DNA of 64,000 nucleotides, taken from NCBI GenBank assembly GCA_029931975.1, contig JAOZQY010000014.1, positions 1 to 64,000 of the forward strand, written 5' to 3'. The translations under genes and the position numbers were made by a program. The notes under the pieces were generated by a model. It worked only from the letters and a program-made list of their open reading frames with translations. It was not told the origin of the DNA and searched no databases. Positions within the stretch are counted from its first letter, which is position 1. Each line of letters starts with the position of its first letter. Of the stretch, positions 9,318 through 18,569 are shown one piece after another. This DNA is from Bacteroidales bacterium. Its GTDB lineage: Bacteria; Bacteroidota; Bacteroidia; Bacteroidales; GCA-2748055.

Positions 9318-10538
9318 TTATTCCCAATTAAGGATCTTCATAAAGTCGTAGTCTTCAGGGTTTTTAACATACTTCTTTGCAGCTCTGAAATCCTCTTTAG
9401 TGATGTAATGCAGGTTGTTCTTAAAGATCATCTGAACAGAATCAGACTCGATATTCACCAAACGAGGCTTCACCTTGCCATTCTCATCCTCCACATCTTT
9501 CAGGTAGAGTGGGGTGATGCTGCCACCGCGGTCGATGGTGGTCATACAACCGGTTTCACCCTTAACAAACAGACTGTAAACGCCCAGTCCAAGACGGGTA
9601 GCGTAGGAAAGGTCATAAGCAATGGGCCTGCAGCAACGCAGTTCATAACCAATTTCTTCGGGACGACTCTTAACTGTGATACGCAGGGTTTTCAGGTGCT
9701 GCTGGGTAAGCATATTAAAAATGTGAGATTTACTTACATTTCCAAGCTCGGGATGACCATGTTCGTCGTAAGTGAAATTGACTCCAGTATCGATAATCTC
9801 CTTATCACTCATAAAGTGGAAGACTCCCTCACTGATCATGGCCACGCCGTAATCAATGCCCAGGATTCTCCTTTTCACCATGGAAGAAACCACCATCCTG
9901 GTAATTTTATCAAAAGTCATCTTGGTCTTATTGAACATCTCCGGGATAATGATCATGGGATAGTGGCATGCGGTACCAATTCCAAATGCCAGGTGACCGG
10001 CTTCACGTCCCATGGCACTGACTACAAACCAGTTTCCACTGGTTCGGGCATCTTCATAGATAGTGGTTGAGAGACGCACCCCCTCCTCCTTGGCAGAATG
10101 GTATCCAAAAGTCGGGGTACCCTCAGGCAAAGGCAGATCGTTATCAATGGTTTTGGGTACGTGAATATTTTTCACATCCATTTTTTCCCTGGCCAGGAAT
10201 TTGGCCAGGCGATTAGCCGTGGAAGCTGTGTCATCCCCACCAATGGTAACCAGCAATTTCACATTGTTCTTCTTGAAAAAATCAACCTTGAACTCTTCAT
10301 CCTTGGGCTTATACCGGCTCATTTTTAAAGCTGATCCTCCCCTGCTATAGATTTGATCGGCATATTCGAAATCAAGAAATTCAAATGCGGGTTCTTCAGA
10401 GAACAGACTTTTATATCCCCCGTTAAGCCCGAGAACATTGTACCCGTTTCTGGTAAATATCTTGGTCACTGAACTTATTACAGTATTGATTCCGGGGGCA
10501 GGTCCGCCTGCACAAAGTATAGCTATAGCTTCTTTCAT
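9318..10538 (-). CDS. 6-phosphofructokinase family protein, second paralogue (PPi-type active-site residues)
   Basis: CAGGPAPGINTVISS, IGGDDTASTA, PKTIDNDLP, GREAGHLA. Confidence 0.92.
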   Translation of the reverse strand: MKEAIAILCAGGPAPGINTVISSVTKIFTRNGYNVLGLNGGYKSLFSEEPAFEFLDFEYADQIYSRGGSALKMSRYKPKDEEFKVDFFKKNNVKLLVTIGGDDTASTANRLAKFLAREKMDVKNIHVPKTIDNDLPLPEGTPTFGYHSAKEEGVRLSTTIYEDARTSGNWFVVSAMGREAGHLAFGIGTACHYPMIIIPEMFNKTKMTFDKITRMVVSSMVKRRILGIDYGVAMISEGVFHFMSDKEIIDTGVNFTYDEHGHPELGNVSKSHIFNMLTQQHLKTLRITVKSRPEEIGYELRCCRPIAYDLSYATRLGLGVYSLFVKGETGCMTTIDRGGSITPLYLKDVEDENGKVKPRLVNIESDSVQMIFKNNLHYITKEDFRAAKKYVKNPEDYDFMKILNWE

Positions 10539-10666
10539 GGTAACATCGTTATTGAATAATAGAAATATCTGATTAATTGTAATATGAAGCCGTGAAAATA
10601 CGCAAAAATGAAATATAATCCATTTAAGAAATGATCTAAATTACTCCCTTTTATTCTTAATTTTGT

Positions 10667-11008
10667 ATGGATTTTAAATGGCCTATGAGTTGCTTATCGC
10701 ACATTCCGGAAAACATCAATAATTTCTTCCTGATCCGGTGGATCAGGTGGCTACTCATTGCCATTTTATCGGTACCAATAAAACTCTATCAGTGGATCAT
10801 CTCACCGGCTCTTCCAAAAACCTGCAGGTACTATCCAACCTGCTCCGAATACGCCATTGAGTCACTAAAAATTCATGGCCCGATCAAGGGGCTTATCATG
10901 GGAACAAAAAGGATTCTTAGCTGTCATCCTTGGGGCGGCCACGGACATGATCCTGTTCCGCCAAAAGGCACCTCCCTTTATAAGATTCTAAAGCCCGGCA
11001 GACAATGA
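10667..11008 (+). CDS. yidD: Membrane protein insertion efficiency factor YidD
   Basis: [59 protein letters not shown]. Confidence 0.95.
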   Translation: MDFKWPMSCLSHIPENINNFFLIRWIRWLLIAILSVPIKLYQWIISPALPKTCRYYPTCSEYAIESLKIHGPIKGLIMGTKRILSCHPWGGHGHDPVPPKGTSLYKILKPGRQ

Positions 11009-11880
11009 AAAATATAGTCCTAATCACATTTCTGTTCTTTCTGCTTGGTGCCTGTGGCACAAAGAATATTACCTCGGACAAACCGATGATCAGTGTAAGT
11101 ATACTGCCCCAGCAATATTTCATTGAACAGCTGGCCGGCGACCTGGTGGAGATCAATGTCATGATCCCTCCGGGTGCGAGTCCTGCCACCTACGAACCCA
11201 GTGTTTCCCAACTAGGAAAATTAGATCGCTCGGATGTATATATGCGCATAGGATATGTGGGATTCGAACGGAGCTGGATGGACAGGATCATCAGTGTGAA
11301 TCCGGATATGAAAATTGTGGATCTTTCTGAAGGGGTAGATATCATCATGGAAGATAGCGGAGAGAAGGAAGATCATCATGGACATGCACATCATGGAAGC
11401 GATCCCCATATCTGGATGTCAACATTCAATGCCAGGATCATTGCCCGGAACATCCACAACGAACTGGTGCTGCTGCTCCCCGGGGAGAAAGAATACCTCT
11501 TAGACAGATTTGATCAATTTTCACTCTCTCTGGACTCACTGCACCACACGATCAGCAGCAAACTTGAAAGTATTGAAAACAGGAAATTTATGATATACCA
11601 CCCGGCACTTACCTATTATGCAAGGGATTACGGATTGGAACAATTTTCTCTCGAGATTGAAGGAAAAACACCTTCTCCAGGTTATCTAAAAGAGATGTGC
11701 GATCTGGCCATTGACAATCACATATCAAAAATCTTTATACAGAGTCAATTTGATCGCAGAAATGCAGAGGTTCTCGCTAATGAAACAGGGTCTGAAATCA
11801 TCTCCTTTAATCCACTCAACATGCAGTGGAGCGAACAAATGAGCTATATTGCAGAACAACTTAAGTCCTCGAAGCAATGA
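11005..11880 (+). CDS. znuA: Metal (zinc/manganese) ABC transporter substrate-binding lipoprotein
   Basis: Lipobox [21 protein letters not shown]; His-rich [16 protein letters not shown] loop; gene context with ABC ATPase and permease. Confidence 0.88.
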   Translation: MKNIVLITFLFFLLGACGTKNITSDKPMISVSILPQQYFIEQLAGDLVEINVMIPPGASPATYEPSVSQLGKLDRSDVYMRIGYVGFERSWMDRIISVNPDMKIVDLSEGVDIIMEDSGEKEDHHGHAHHGSDPHIWMSTFNARIIARNIHNELVLLLPGEKEYLLDRFDQFSLSLDSLHHTISSKLESIENRKFMIYHPALTYYARDYGLEQFSLEIEGKTPSPGYLKEMCDLAIDNHISKIFIQSQFDRRNAEVLANETGSEIISFNPLNMQWSEQMSYIAEQLKSSKQ

Positions 11881-12623
11881 AGGCACCCCTGATAGAGATA
11901 AAAAACTTGGATGTTGCTTACCAGAAGAAACTGGTTCTTTCCAATGTCTCTCTATCTGTATTTGAACATGATTTCATAGGAATAATAGGCCCCAATGGCG
12001 GTGGGAAAACTTCACTTATTAAGGCGATCCTTGGATTATTAAAGCCTGTAGGGGGCTCCATCAAACATTCACTACAAAAGTCTGAGATCGGTTACCTTCC
12101 CCAGGGAAACCAGGTAGATGAAAGTTTTCCCATAACAGTAAAGGAAGTCATTGCTTCCGGATTGGAACATGGACTGAAAATAAAATTAGGGACAGCCAAA
12201 AGCAGGCAACACAAGGTCCACAATGTACTTGAAAAAGTAGGATTGGAAGCATTGGCTTCACGTCCCATCGGTGAGCTTTCTGGAGGAGAATTCCAGCGCA
12301 CCCTTCTGGCCAGGGCCATTATATCCTCTCCCAGCTTACTGGTTCTTGATGAGCCCGACACACATGTGGACAACCAGTTCGAAACAGAGCTATATGCCCT
12401 GTTAAAGGAGCTGAACGAAAGCATTACTATTTTGCTGGTTTCGCACGATATCGGGATCATCTCCCCCTATATAAAAAGCATAGCATGTGTGAACCGCGAT
12501 CTTTACTACCATGCATCCAATGAAATCAGCGAAGATCAACTGAAGGTCTATAACTGTCCCATCGAAATCATTGCCCATGGCCCGGTGCCACACAGGGTCA
12601 TTAAAGAACATATTCACAAGTAG
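11877..12623 (+). CDS. znuC: Metal ABC transporter ATP-binding protein
   Basis: Walker A GPNGGGKTS, signature LSGGEFQR, Walker B LLVLDEPDTHVD. Confidence 0.92.
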   Translation: MKAPLIEIKNLDVAYQKKLVLSNVSLSVFEHDFIGIIGPNGGGKTSLIKAILGLLKPVGGSIKHSLQKSEIGYLPQGNQVDESFPITVKEVIASGLEHGLKIKLGTAKSRQHKVHNVLEKVGLEALASRPIGELSGGEFQRTLLARAIISSPSLLVLDEPDTHVDNQFETELYALLKELNESITILLVSHDIGIISPYIKSIACVNRDLYYHASNEISEDQLKVYNCPIEIIAHGPVPHRVIKEHIHK

Positions 12624-12624
12624 G

Positions 12625-13440
12625 ATGGACCTTCTGCACCTGTTTAAATATGACTTTTTTCAACATGCAGTACTTGCTGCTCTGCTCATGTCAATCACTT
12701 GTGGGATTATCGGCACCTATATCGTTTCAAGACGCATGGTATTCATCAGCGGAGGCATCACCCATGCCTCCTTTGGAGGGGTTGGCCTTGGTTACTATCT
12801 GGGTTTCCCACCTCTGGCCGGAGCAGCCATCGTAGCAGTACTTGCGGCACTGACTACCGAGAATCTTACCCGGCGTAAAGTGCTTCGAAACGATTCTATT
12901 ATCGCCATTCTCTGGTCGCTTGGGATGGCCATCGGCATTATCTTTATATACCTGAGCCCGGGCTATGCCCCAAACCTGATGAGCTATCTTTTTGGAAGTA
13001 TTATCACAGTTACCTCTACAGACCTCTGGCTTATGCTTGCCCTGTCAATCACCGTTACTGCAATTTTTACCCTGCTATACAGACCCATATTGTATGTTGC
13101 ATTTGATGAGCAATTTTCCCGAATCAGGGGAATCCCTGTAATGTTCATCAACTACCTTCTGATAGTTCTTGTGGCCCTGACCATCGTATTAAGTATCCGT
13201 ATTGCAGGAATCATCCTGGTACTTTCCGTTCTAACCATACCTCAGAATATTACCAACCTATTTACAAAGCGCTTCAGTCATATTATGATTGGCTCCGTCG
13301 TATTGGGATTTATTGGATCCTTGCTGGGACTGATTCTATCTTATTACATGGATATCCCCTCAGGTGCATGCATCATTTTTACTCTGGTGATACTATACAT
13401 GATGGCCCGACTCATTAAAGTTGTTAATTTTGGAAGATGA
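12625..13440 (+). CDS. znuB: Metal ABC transporter permease
   Basis: Start at ATG 12625 (2 nt after znuC stop); ABC-3 family features MRVFISGGITHASFGGVGLGYYLG-like segment. Confidence 0.9.
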   Translation: MDLLHLFKYDFFQHAVLAALLMSITCGIIGTYIVSRRMVFISGGITHASFGGVGLGYYLGFPPLAGAAIVAVLAALTTENLTRRKVLRNDSIIAILWSLGMAIGIIFIYLSPGYAPNLMSYLFGSIITVTSTDLWLMLALSITVTAIFTLLYRPILYVAFDEQFSRIRGIPVMFINYLLIVLVALTIVLSIRIAGIILVLSVLTIPQNITNLFTKRFSHIMIGSVVLGFIGSLLGLILSYYMDIPSGACIIFTLVILYMMARLIKVVNFGR

Positions 13441-14249
13441 ATTTAAAGGAAACAATAGAAGCCGCATGGGATGACCGTGCACTTCTCACCGACAATAAGG
13501 TACAGGAAGCCATTCATAAGGTAGTTGAGCAGCTGGACAAGGGAGTTCTGCGGGTAGCGCAAAAAGAATCTGATGGCTGGAAAGTCAACGACTGGGTCAA
13601 AAAAGCTGTTATCCTTTATTTTCCCATTCGGAAAATGGAGACCATAGAGGCTCCCCCCTTTGAGTTTCATGATAAGATTCCTCTAAAACATGGCTACAGG
13701 GCTATGGGCGTTCGGGTTGTTCCCCACGCCATAGCCAGACATGGTGCATATATCTCCAAAGGAGTTATTATGATGCCCTCTTATATTAACATTGGAGCTT
13801 ATGTGGATGAAGGAACTATGGTCGACACCTGGGCAACAGTCGGATCATGTGCCCAGATCGGGAAAAATGTTCACCTGAGCGGTGGCGTTGGCATCGGTGG
13901 CGTACTGGAGCCGATTCAGGCTGCTCCGGTCATTATTGAAGACAACTGTTTCATCGGTTCCCGAAGCATCGTAGTGGAAGGTGTCAGAGTAGAATCTGAA
14001 GCGGTCCTTGGAGCCAATGTGGCCATAACCAATTCCACAAGGATTATTGATGTGACCGGGACCAAACCGGTGGAGATGAAAGGTGTAATTCCTGCACGCT
14101 CGGTGGTTATTCCCGGATCCTATACCAAATCGTTCCCGGCAGGCAATTTCCAGGTGGCCTGTGCCCTGATTATCGGCCAGCGAAAACCCTCAACAAACCT
14201 GAAAACTTCTCTGAATGATGCACTCAGGGAATACCAAGTGACTGTATAA
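13437..14249 (+). CDS. dapD: 2,3,4,5-tetrahydropyridine-2,6-dicarboxylate N-succinyltransferase
   Basis: Left-handed beta-helix VDEGTMVDTWATVGSCAQIGKNVHLSGGVGIGGVLEP. Confidence 0.96.
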   Translation: MNLKETIEAAWDDRALLTDNKVQEAIHKVVEQLDKGVLRVAQKESDGWKVNDWVKKAVILYFPIRKMETIEAPPFEFHDKIPLKHGYRAMGVRVVPHAIARHGAYISKGVIMMPSYINIGAYVDEGTMVDTWATVGSCAQIGKNVHLSGGVGIGGVLEPIQAAPVIIEDNCFIGSRSIVVEGVRVESEAVLGANVAITNSTRIIDVTGTKPVEMKGVIPARSVVIPGSYTKSFPAGNFQVACALIIGQRKPSTNLKTSLNDALREYQVTV

Positions 14250-15367
14250 TGCGGATTGGATTTGATGCAAAACGAGCTTATAATAACTATAGCGGCCTGG
14301 GCAACTACAGCAGGTACATCATATCCAATATCTGCCGGTTTTTTCCCGAGAATGAATACTTTCTATACACTCCCGGAATTCCTGATGTAGATTTGTTCAA
14401 TGAACCAGATAGAGCAATAATCAGACAACCCGGAGGGCCATGGCGCAGGTCCGGATCCTTATGGCGCAATTTCAGAGTCTCTCATTTACTGAATAAGGAT
14501 GCCATTGATCTGTTCCATGGCCTGAGCAATGAGTTACCACAAGGAATCCACAAAAGCAGGGTCAGGTCCCTTATTACCGTACACGACCTGATATTTATGG
14601 AGCGCCCTGAGCTTTACAAAACCATCGACCGAAAAATTTATGAAAAGAAGGTCCTCTACGGAACCCGTGTTGCCAGCAGGATCATAGCAGCCAGCGCGCA
14701 AACCAAACAGGATATTATCCGCTTCCTGAATGTGGATGAGTCTAGAATCACTGTGGGTTACCAGGGATGTCACAGGCAATTCTACCACCGGGTAAGCAGT
14801 GAATCAATGCATCTTATCCGGCAACAGTTTGCCCTGCCGACACAATACCTGCTCTATGTGGGGACCATTGAAGAGCGTAAAAATTTATTGAAAATTGCGC
14901 AAGCACTTCACCTGGGAAAGATTGATTTTCCACTGGTTGTGGTAGGAAAGAAAACTGCCTATTTCAAGCAGGTTAAACAATACATTGACAGCAAGGGAAT
15001 ATCAAATGTCTATTTCCTCGACCAGGTCCAGGCTTCTGACCTTCCAGCCATCTACCAGAGTTCATCTGGCTTTATCTACCCCTCGGCATATGAAGGATTT
15101 GGCATTCCCATCCTTGAAGCCCTGAATTCCGGAGTTCCTGTGATCACCTCCAGAGGAGGATGCCTTGAGGAGACCGCAGGAAAAGGAGGATTACTTATTG
15201 ATCCATACGATCAGGAGGAGATGATCCATGCCATCAGGAAGGTGCTTGAGGACTCTGCTTTACGTGACCGCCTGGTACGCGAAGGAGGGGCACATGCCCT
15301 GAAATTCAGGGAAGAGCAAACCATTCCTTCACTATACAATGTCTATTTGAAGTGCCTACATGATTGA
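14249..15367 (+). CDS. Glycosyltransferase, GT4-like family
   Basis: LLYVGTIEERKN, YPSAYEGFGIPILEALNSGVPVITSRGGCLEETAGKGGLL. Confidence 0.92.
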   Translation: MRIGFDAKRAYNNYSGLGNYSRYIISNICRFFPENEYFLYTPGIPDVDLFNEPDRAIIRQPGGPWRRSGSLWRNFRVSHLLNKDAIDLFHGLSNELPQGIHKSRVRSLITVHDLIFMERPELYKTIDRKIYEKKVLYGTRVASRIIAASAQTKQDIIRFLNVDESRITVGYQGCHRQFYHRVSSESMHLIRQQFALPTQYLLYVGTIEERKNLLKIAQALHLGKIDFPLVVVGKKTAYFKQVKQYIDSKGISNVYFLDQVQASDLPAIYQSSSGFIYPSAYEGFGIPILEALNSGVPVITSRGGCLEETAGKGGLLIDPYDQEEMIHAIRKVLEDSALRDRLVREGGAHALKFREEQTIPSLYNVYLKCLHD

Positions 15368-15926
15368 TTCCGAAGTCATAAGAGCAGCCGCTGTCATTAA
15401 ATCGGGCGGCATTATCCTCTACCCGACCGACACCATCTGGGGCCTTGGATGTGATGCCACCAATCCTGAAAGTGTTCGGAACATCTATAAAATCAAGCAT
15501 CGGGCCGACAGAAAAAGTATGCTGGTACTTGTAAACGACATCAGCATGCTGGAAGAGTATCTTGTTGCTGTCCCCCGGCTGGCACTTGACATCATTAAAC
15601 GGGCTAAGAAACCAAGCACCATCATCTTTCCCGGGGCCCGAAACCTGGCAGACAAGCTGGTAGCCCCTGATGGATCTATTGGTATTCGCCTGACTTCTGA
15701 TCCCTTTTGCAAAAAGCTGATCAAAACCACAGGCTTACCAATAGTTTCCACATCGGCCAACATCACGGGAGAAAAATCTCCCGCTACTTTTCATAAGATC
15801 CATACCTCCATCCGAGAGCAGGTCGATTACATGGTAAAATGGCGGCAGGATGACATCACCCCAGGCATACCCTCTGCCATCATCAAACTGGAGAGGGATG
15901 GCACCATCACCACCCTCCGCCCATAA
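15360..15926 (+). CDS. L-threonylcarbamoyladenylate synthase (Sua5/YciO/YrdC)
   Basis: IKSGGIILYPTDTIWGLGCDATN, STSANITGEKSP. Confidence 0.92.
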   Translation: MIDSEVIRAAAVIKSGGIILYPTDTIWGLGCDATNPESVRNIYKIKHRADRKSMLVLVNDISMLEEYLVAVPRLALDIIKRAKKPSTIIFPGARNLADKLVAPDGSIGIRLTSDPFCKKLIKTTGLPIVSTSANITGEKSPATFHKIHTSIREQVDYMVKWRQDDITPGIPSAIIKLERDGTITTLRP

Positions 15927-16052
15927 TCACACCCCCGATTAACACTAAACAGAGCAAAAAACAGGCTGCCCGTTTCCAGGCAACCTGCGGATGGTTGTTA
16001 AAACAACCGCTCCTGTATCCCCTCCTCTTTGAGGAAGGGGTGCTCCGAATCT

Positions 16053-16751
16053 TTATAATGATATCACTTTCCCCGATCCGGATGAAACACTGTTCACCCG
16101 GGGACTTCCGTGATAATATACTTTCCCGCTACCTGAAATTTTCACATCCAGATCTTCCTTTGCAGTAACTCTCACACTACCCGATCCGCTGATGGCTGCC
16201 GATAATTCACTTACCTCAAAAGTTTCCGCATTCACTTTGCCAGAACCACTTATCCTAACATCCATTTCATCTGCGCTTCCGTCAAATAATTCAATATCGC
16301 CTGATCCGGAAATACTTACATCCACCTCTTCCATATTCAATTTTACAAATTGAATACTTCCACTTCCCGACATGGAAAGATCCATCTCATCACTGGTAAT
16401 CGCTTCGCCTGATTTAAAATCGGCAGAGCCGGAAATCCTCACAGCCTCAAGCGTTTTGGAGGTGATATAGATGCTTAGCTTTGAACGCCTGATCCGCCAG
16501 TCATCATATTTGACCTGCAAAAAGCCATCTTTAACTTTGGTAATCAAATCATTTACTTCTCGAGCCTCTCCCTCAATCCTTATCTCATGAGTATCGCCAG
16601 GTGTGTAATAAACATCAGCACTCACACTGATTCCAATGCCACTGAATGTATCCAGTTTTCTGACATCCTCTTTGGGAACATCGGGCATCATGAAACTATT
16701 TAAAAGAAGCAGACTAATAACTGCAAGCATGGGGTTCACTACTTTTTTCAT
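16053..16751 (-). CDS. Head GIN domain (DUF2807) protein
   Basis: Signal-like N-terminus, FSGIGISVSADVYYTPG, then periodic [IMS]SGSG repeats. Confidence 0.85.
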   Translation of the reverse strand: MKKVVNPMLAVISLLLLNSFMMPDVPKEDVRKLDTFSGIGISVSADVYYTPGDTHEIRIEGEAREVNDLITKVKDGFLQVKYDDWRIRRSKLSIYITSKTLEAVRISGSADFKSGEAITSDEMDLSMSGSGSIQFVKLNMEEVDVSISGSGDIELFDGSADEMDVRISGSGKVNAETFEVSELSAAISGSGSVRVTAKEDLDVKISGSGKVYYHGSPRVNSVSSGSGKVISL

Positions 16752-16808
16752 TATTCTGTTTTTTGGTAATATAAGATTTAACCTAAAGACGAAATGAAAA
16801 AAGGAATG

Positions 16809-17327
16809 TTACAGTTCGGTAAGTCCTTTCGGCAAATTAAAATGAATGGATTGTTCTTCGGGGTTGATATGTTTAATGAAGTCCTGTACAGCAGGCACAA
16901 TCAACTCCTTTTTTTTAGATTGGATAACAAACACCGGATTCATTGGATGGGGAAGATAATCAGCTATTTTCCCAAGCATACCACTTTCCCGGTCATATGC
17001 TATGTACCCAACCAGATTCGCCAGTTCGTCCCCTGTTTCTATGGAATTGCCTTGATGACTCGGGTCAAAAAAGAGATGATACCCGCATACCTCCCTGGCA
17101 GCATCCAGGGAATCAAGAAATTCAAATTTAATAATGGCCTGATCACGAGATACCAGCTCCACCTCCTCTACGAAAAAAGGAACCCGCTGCCCATCGATAT
17201 CGATGAACAGCGGGTTATTGGCTTTAATGTGGTTGCCGGCCTGAGGTTCAAGAATTATATTCACTTCCCCCCTGAGTCCGTATGGCTTAGTAATTTTCCC
17301 TGCCTTTGCTCCTTCCGGAACCAACAT
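16809..17327 (-). CDS. rimM: Ribosome maturation factor RimM
   Basis: AGKITKPYGLRGEVNI; directly downstream of rpsP. Confidence 0.93.
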   Translation of the reverse strand: MLVPEGAKAGKITKPYGLRGEVNIILEPQAGNHIKANNPLFIDIDGQRVPFFVEEVELVSRDQAIIKFEFLDSLDAAREVCGYHLFFDPSHQGNSIETGDELANLVGYIAYDRESGMLGKIADYLPHPMNPVFVIQSKKKELIVPAVQDFIKHINPEEQSIHFNLPKGLTEL

Positions 17328-17335
17328 TGTCAGAG

Positions 17336-17947
17336 TTATTTGTCCTCTTTTTTCTCTTCGGCATCCGCCTTGGGAGTTTCCTCTGCAGGAGTTTCCTCAG
17401 CTTTGGCTTCCTCAACCGGTGCAGCTTCCTCTGCAGGAGCTTCCTCAGCTGCTGCTGGTGCATTAGCAGCTTCTTCAGCAGCTATAAGTTCAGAACGCCT
17501 CTTGGCAATCTCTGCCGCCCTGGCCTCCTTGATCTTGGTTTCCTTCTCCAGTCGACTCTTATCTAGATTATCCTGAGTGGATTGAATTTGATCCTTCTTA
17601 GCCTGGACTTTCTGTTCTTTTTCAGTCATCCATGCCTGGAACCTCTTCTCAGCTTCAGCTTCGTCGAATGCTCCTTTTTTCACACCATCAAGCAGGTGCT
17701 TCTTGTACAATACTCCTTTGTAGGATAAGATAGCTCTACATGTATCGGTAGGTTGAGCGCCGTTCTGCAGCCATTCTAAGGCCTTGTTGAAATCCAAAAC
17801 AATGGTGGCAGGATTGGAATTGGGATTATACTGACCCAATGATTCAATAAATTTACCATCACGTGGCGCCCTGCTATCAGCAACTACAATAGAGTAGATC
17901 GCTTGAAATTTACGACCCTGTCTTTGTAATCTGATCTTTGCTGGCAT
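17336..17947 (-). CDS. rpsP: 30S ribosomal protein S16 with Ala/Glu-rich C-terminal extension
   Basis: [43 protein letters not shown]; long [20 protein letters not shown] tail. Confidence 0.96.
   Translation of the reverse strand: MPAKIRLQRQGRKFQAIYSIVVADSRAPRDGKFIESLGQYNPNSNPATIVLDFNKALEWLQNGAQPTDTCRAILSYKGVLYKKHLLDGVKKGAFDEAEAEKRFQAWMTEKEQKVQAKKDQIQSTQDNLDKSRLEKETKIKEARAAEIAKRRSELIAAEEAANAPAAAEEAPAEEAAPVEEAKAEETPAEETPKADAEEKKEDK
17378..17450. repeat. Imperfect 25-nt direct repeat within rpsP tail
   Basis: TTCCTCTGCAGGAG(T/C)TTCCTCAGCT at 17378-17402 and 17426-17450, one mismatch. Confidence 0.85.
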
Positions 17948-18087
17948 ACTCTTTTAATTTTAATTGATAAAAACCTACATTTTTAGCGACCGCAAAGGTA
18001 GCATTTATCGTGTATTATGCAAAGATTCTGAAGGTTTTAAACGAATGAAGAAGGAATGTCAGGGGAAAGACGTCTGGCAGACTTACT

Positions 18088-18465
18088 TTACCTTACGATT
18101 ATCTTCTTGGTCAGCATCTTGCTCCCCAGCTCTATTCTGAGAAAATAGATGCCGGAAGAGGGACTCTCCAGGTCCACTGTAGCTGTTACCGATGTTGCAC
18201 CTGTAACAAAGTCCTCTGAAATATTTTTCACCTGTTTTCCAGTGATATCAAACACCTTTGCGCTTATATTCTCTTTACCATTATAATTAAAGCTCAACTT
18301 GAACCTCCCATCGGATGGATTCGGGAAAATCTTCACTTCGCTGACAGTTTGTTCACGCCTGGCAGGATCTTCATCCGGAAGCAGGGCCGAATGTGGAAAA
18401 AGGTAAGTGGAAATAAATATACTACCCAGTAAAATTCCCATAAACAGTATAGTAGACTTTTTCAT
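18088..18465 (-). CDS. Short secreted protein with T9SS type A sorting domain
   Basis: Signal peptide MKKSTILFMGILLGSIFIS; VKIFPNPSDGRFKLSF...GIYFLRIELGSKMLTKKIIVR. Confidence 0.85.
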   Translation of the reverse strand: MKKSTILFMGILLGSIFISTYLFPHSALLPDEDPARREQTVSEVKIFPNPSDGRFKLSFNYNGKENISAKVFDITGKQVKNISEDFVTGATSVTATVDLESPSSGIYFLRIELGSKMLTKKIIVR

Positions 18466-18569
18466 GCTACAGTTATACGCAAAAACCCTGCCAATAGTTT
18501 TAAAAAAACCGGCCAATAAATTATTAACAGCGTAATTTCGTGGCACTATTTAGCCTAACTTTACTTTCC

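Noticed and set aside
9297-10070. 257-aa plus-strand ORF antisense to the second phosphofructokinase
   Set aside because: Shadow frame of a well-supported gene; sequence has no recognisable domain and unnatural composition.
15950-16045. Several small inverted repeats (GGTTGTT/AACAACC, CCTCCTC/GAGGAAGG) between convergent sua5 and GIN-domain genes
   Set aside because: Plausible terminator region but stems are short or bulged and poly-T is weak; not called as a separate feature.
16794-17576. 260-aa plus-strand ORF over rimM and rpsP
   Set aside because: Antisense; its Ser/Ala-rich C-terminus is only the complement of the rpsP Ala/Glu repeat.
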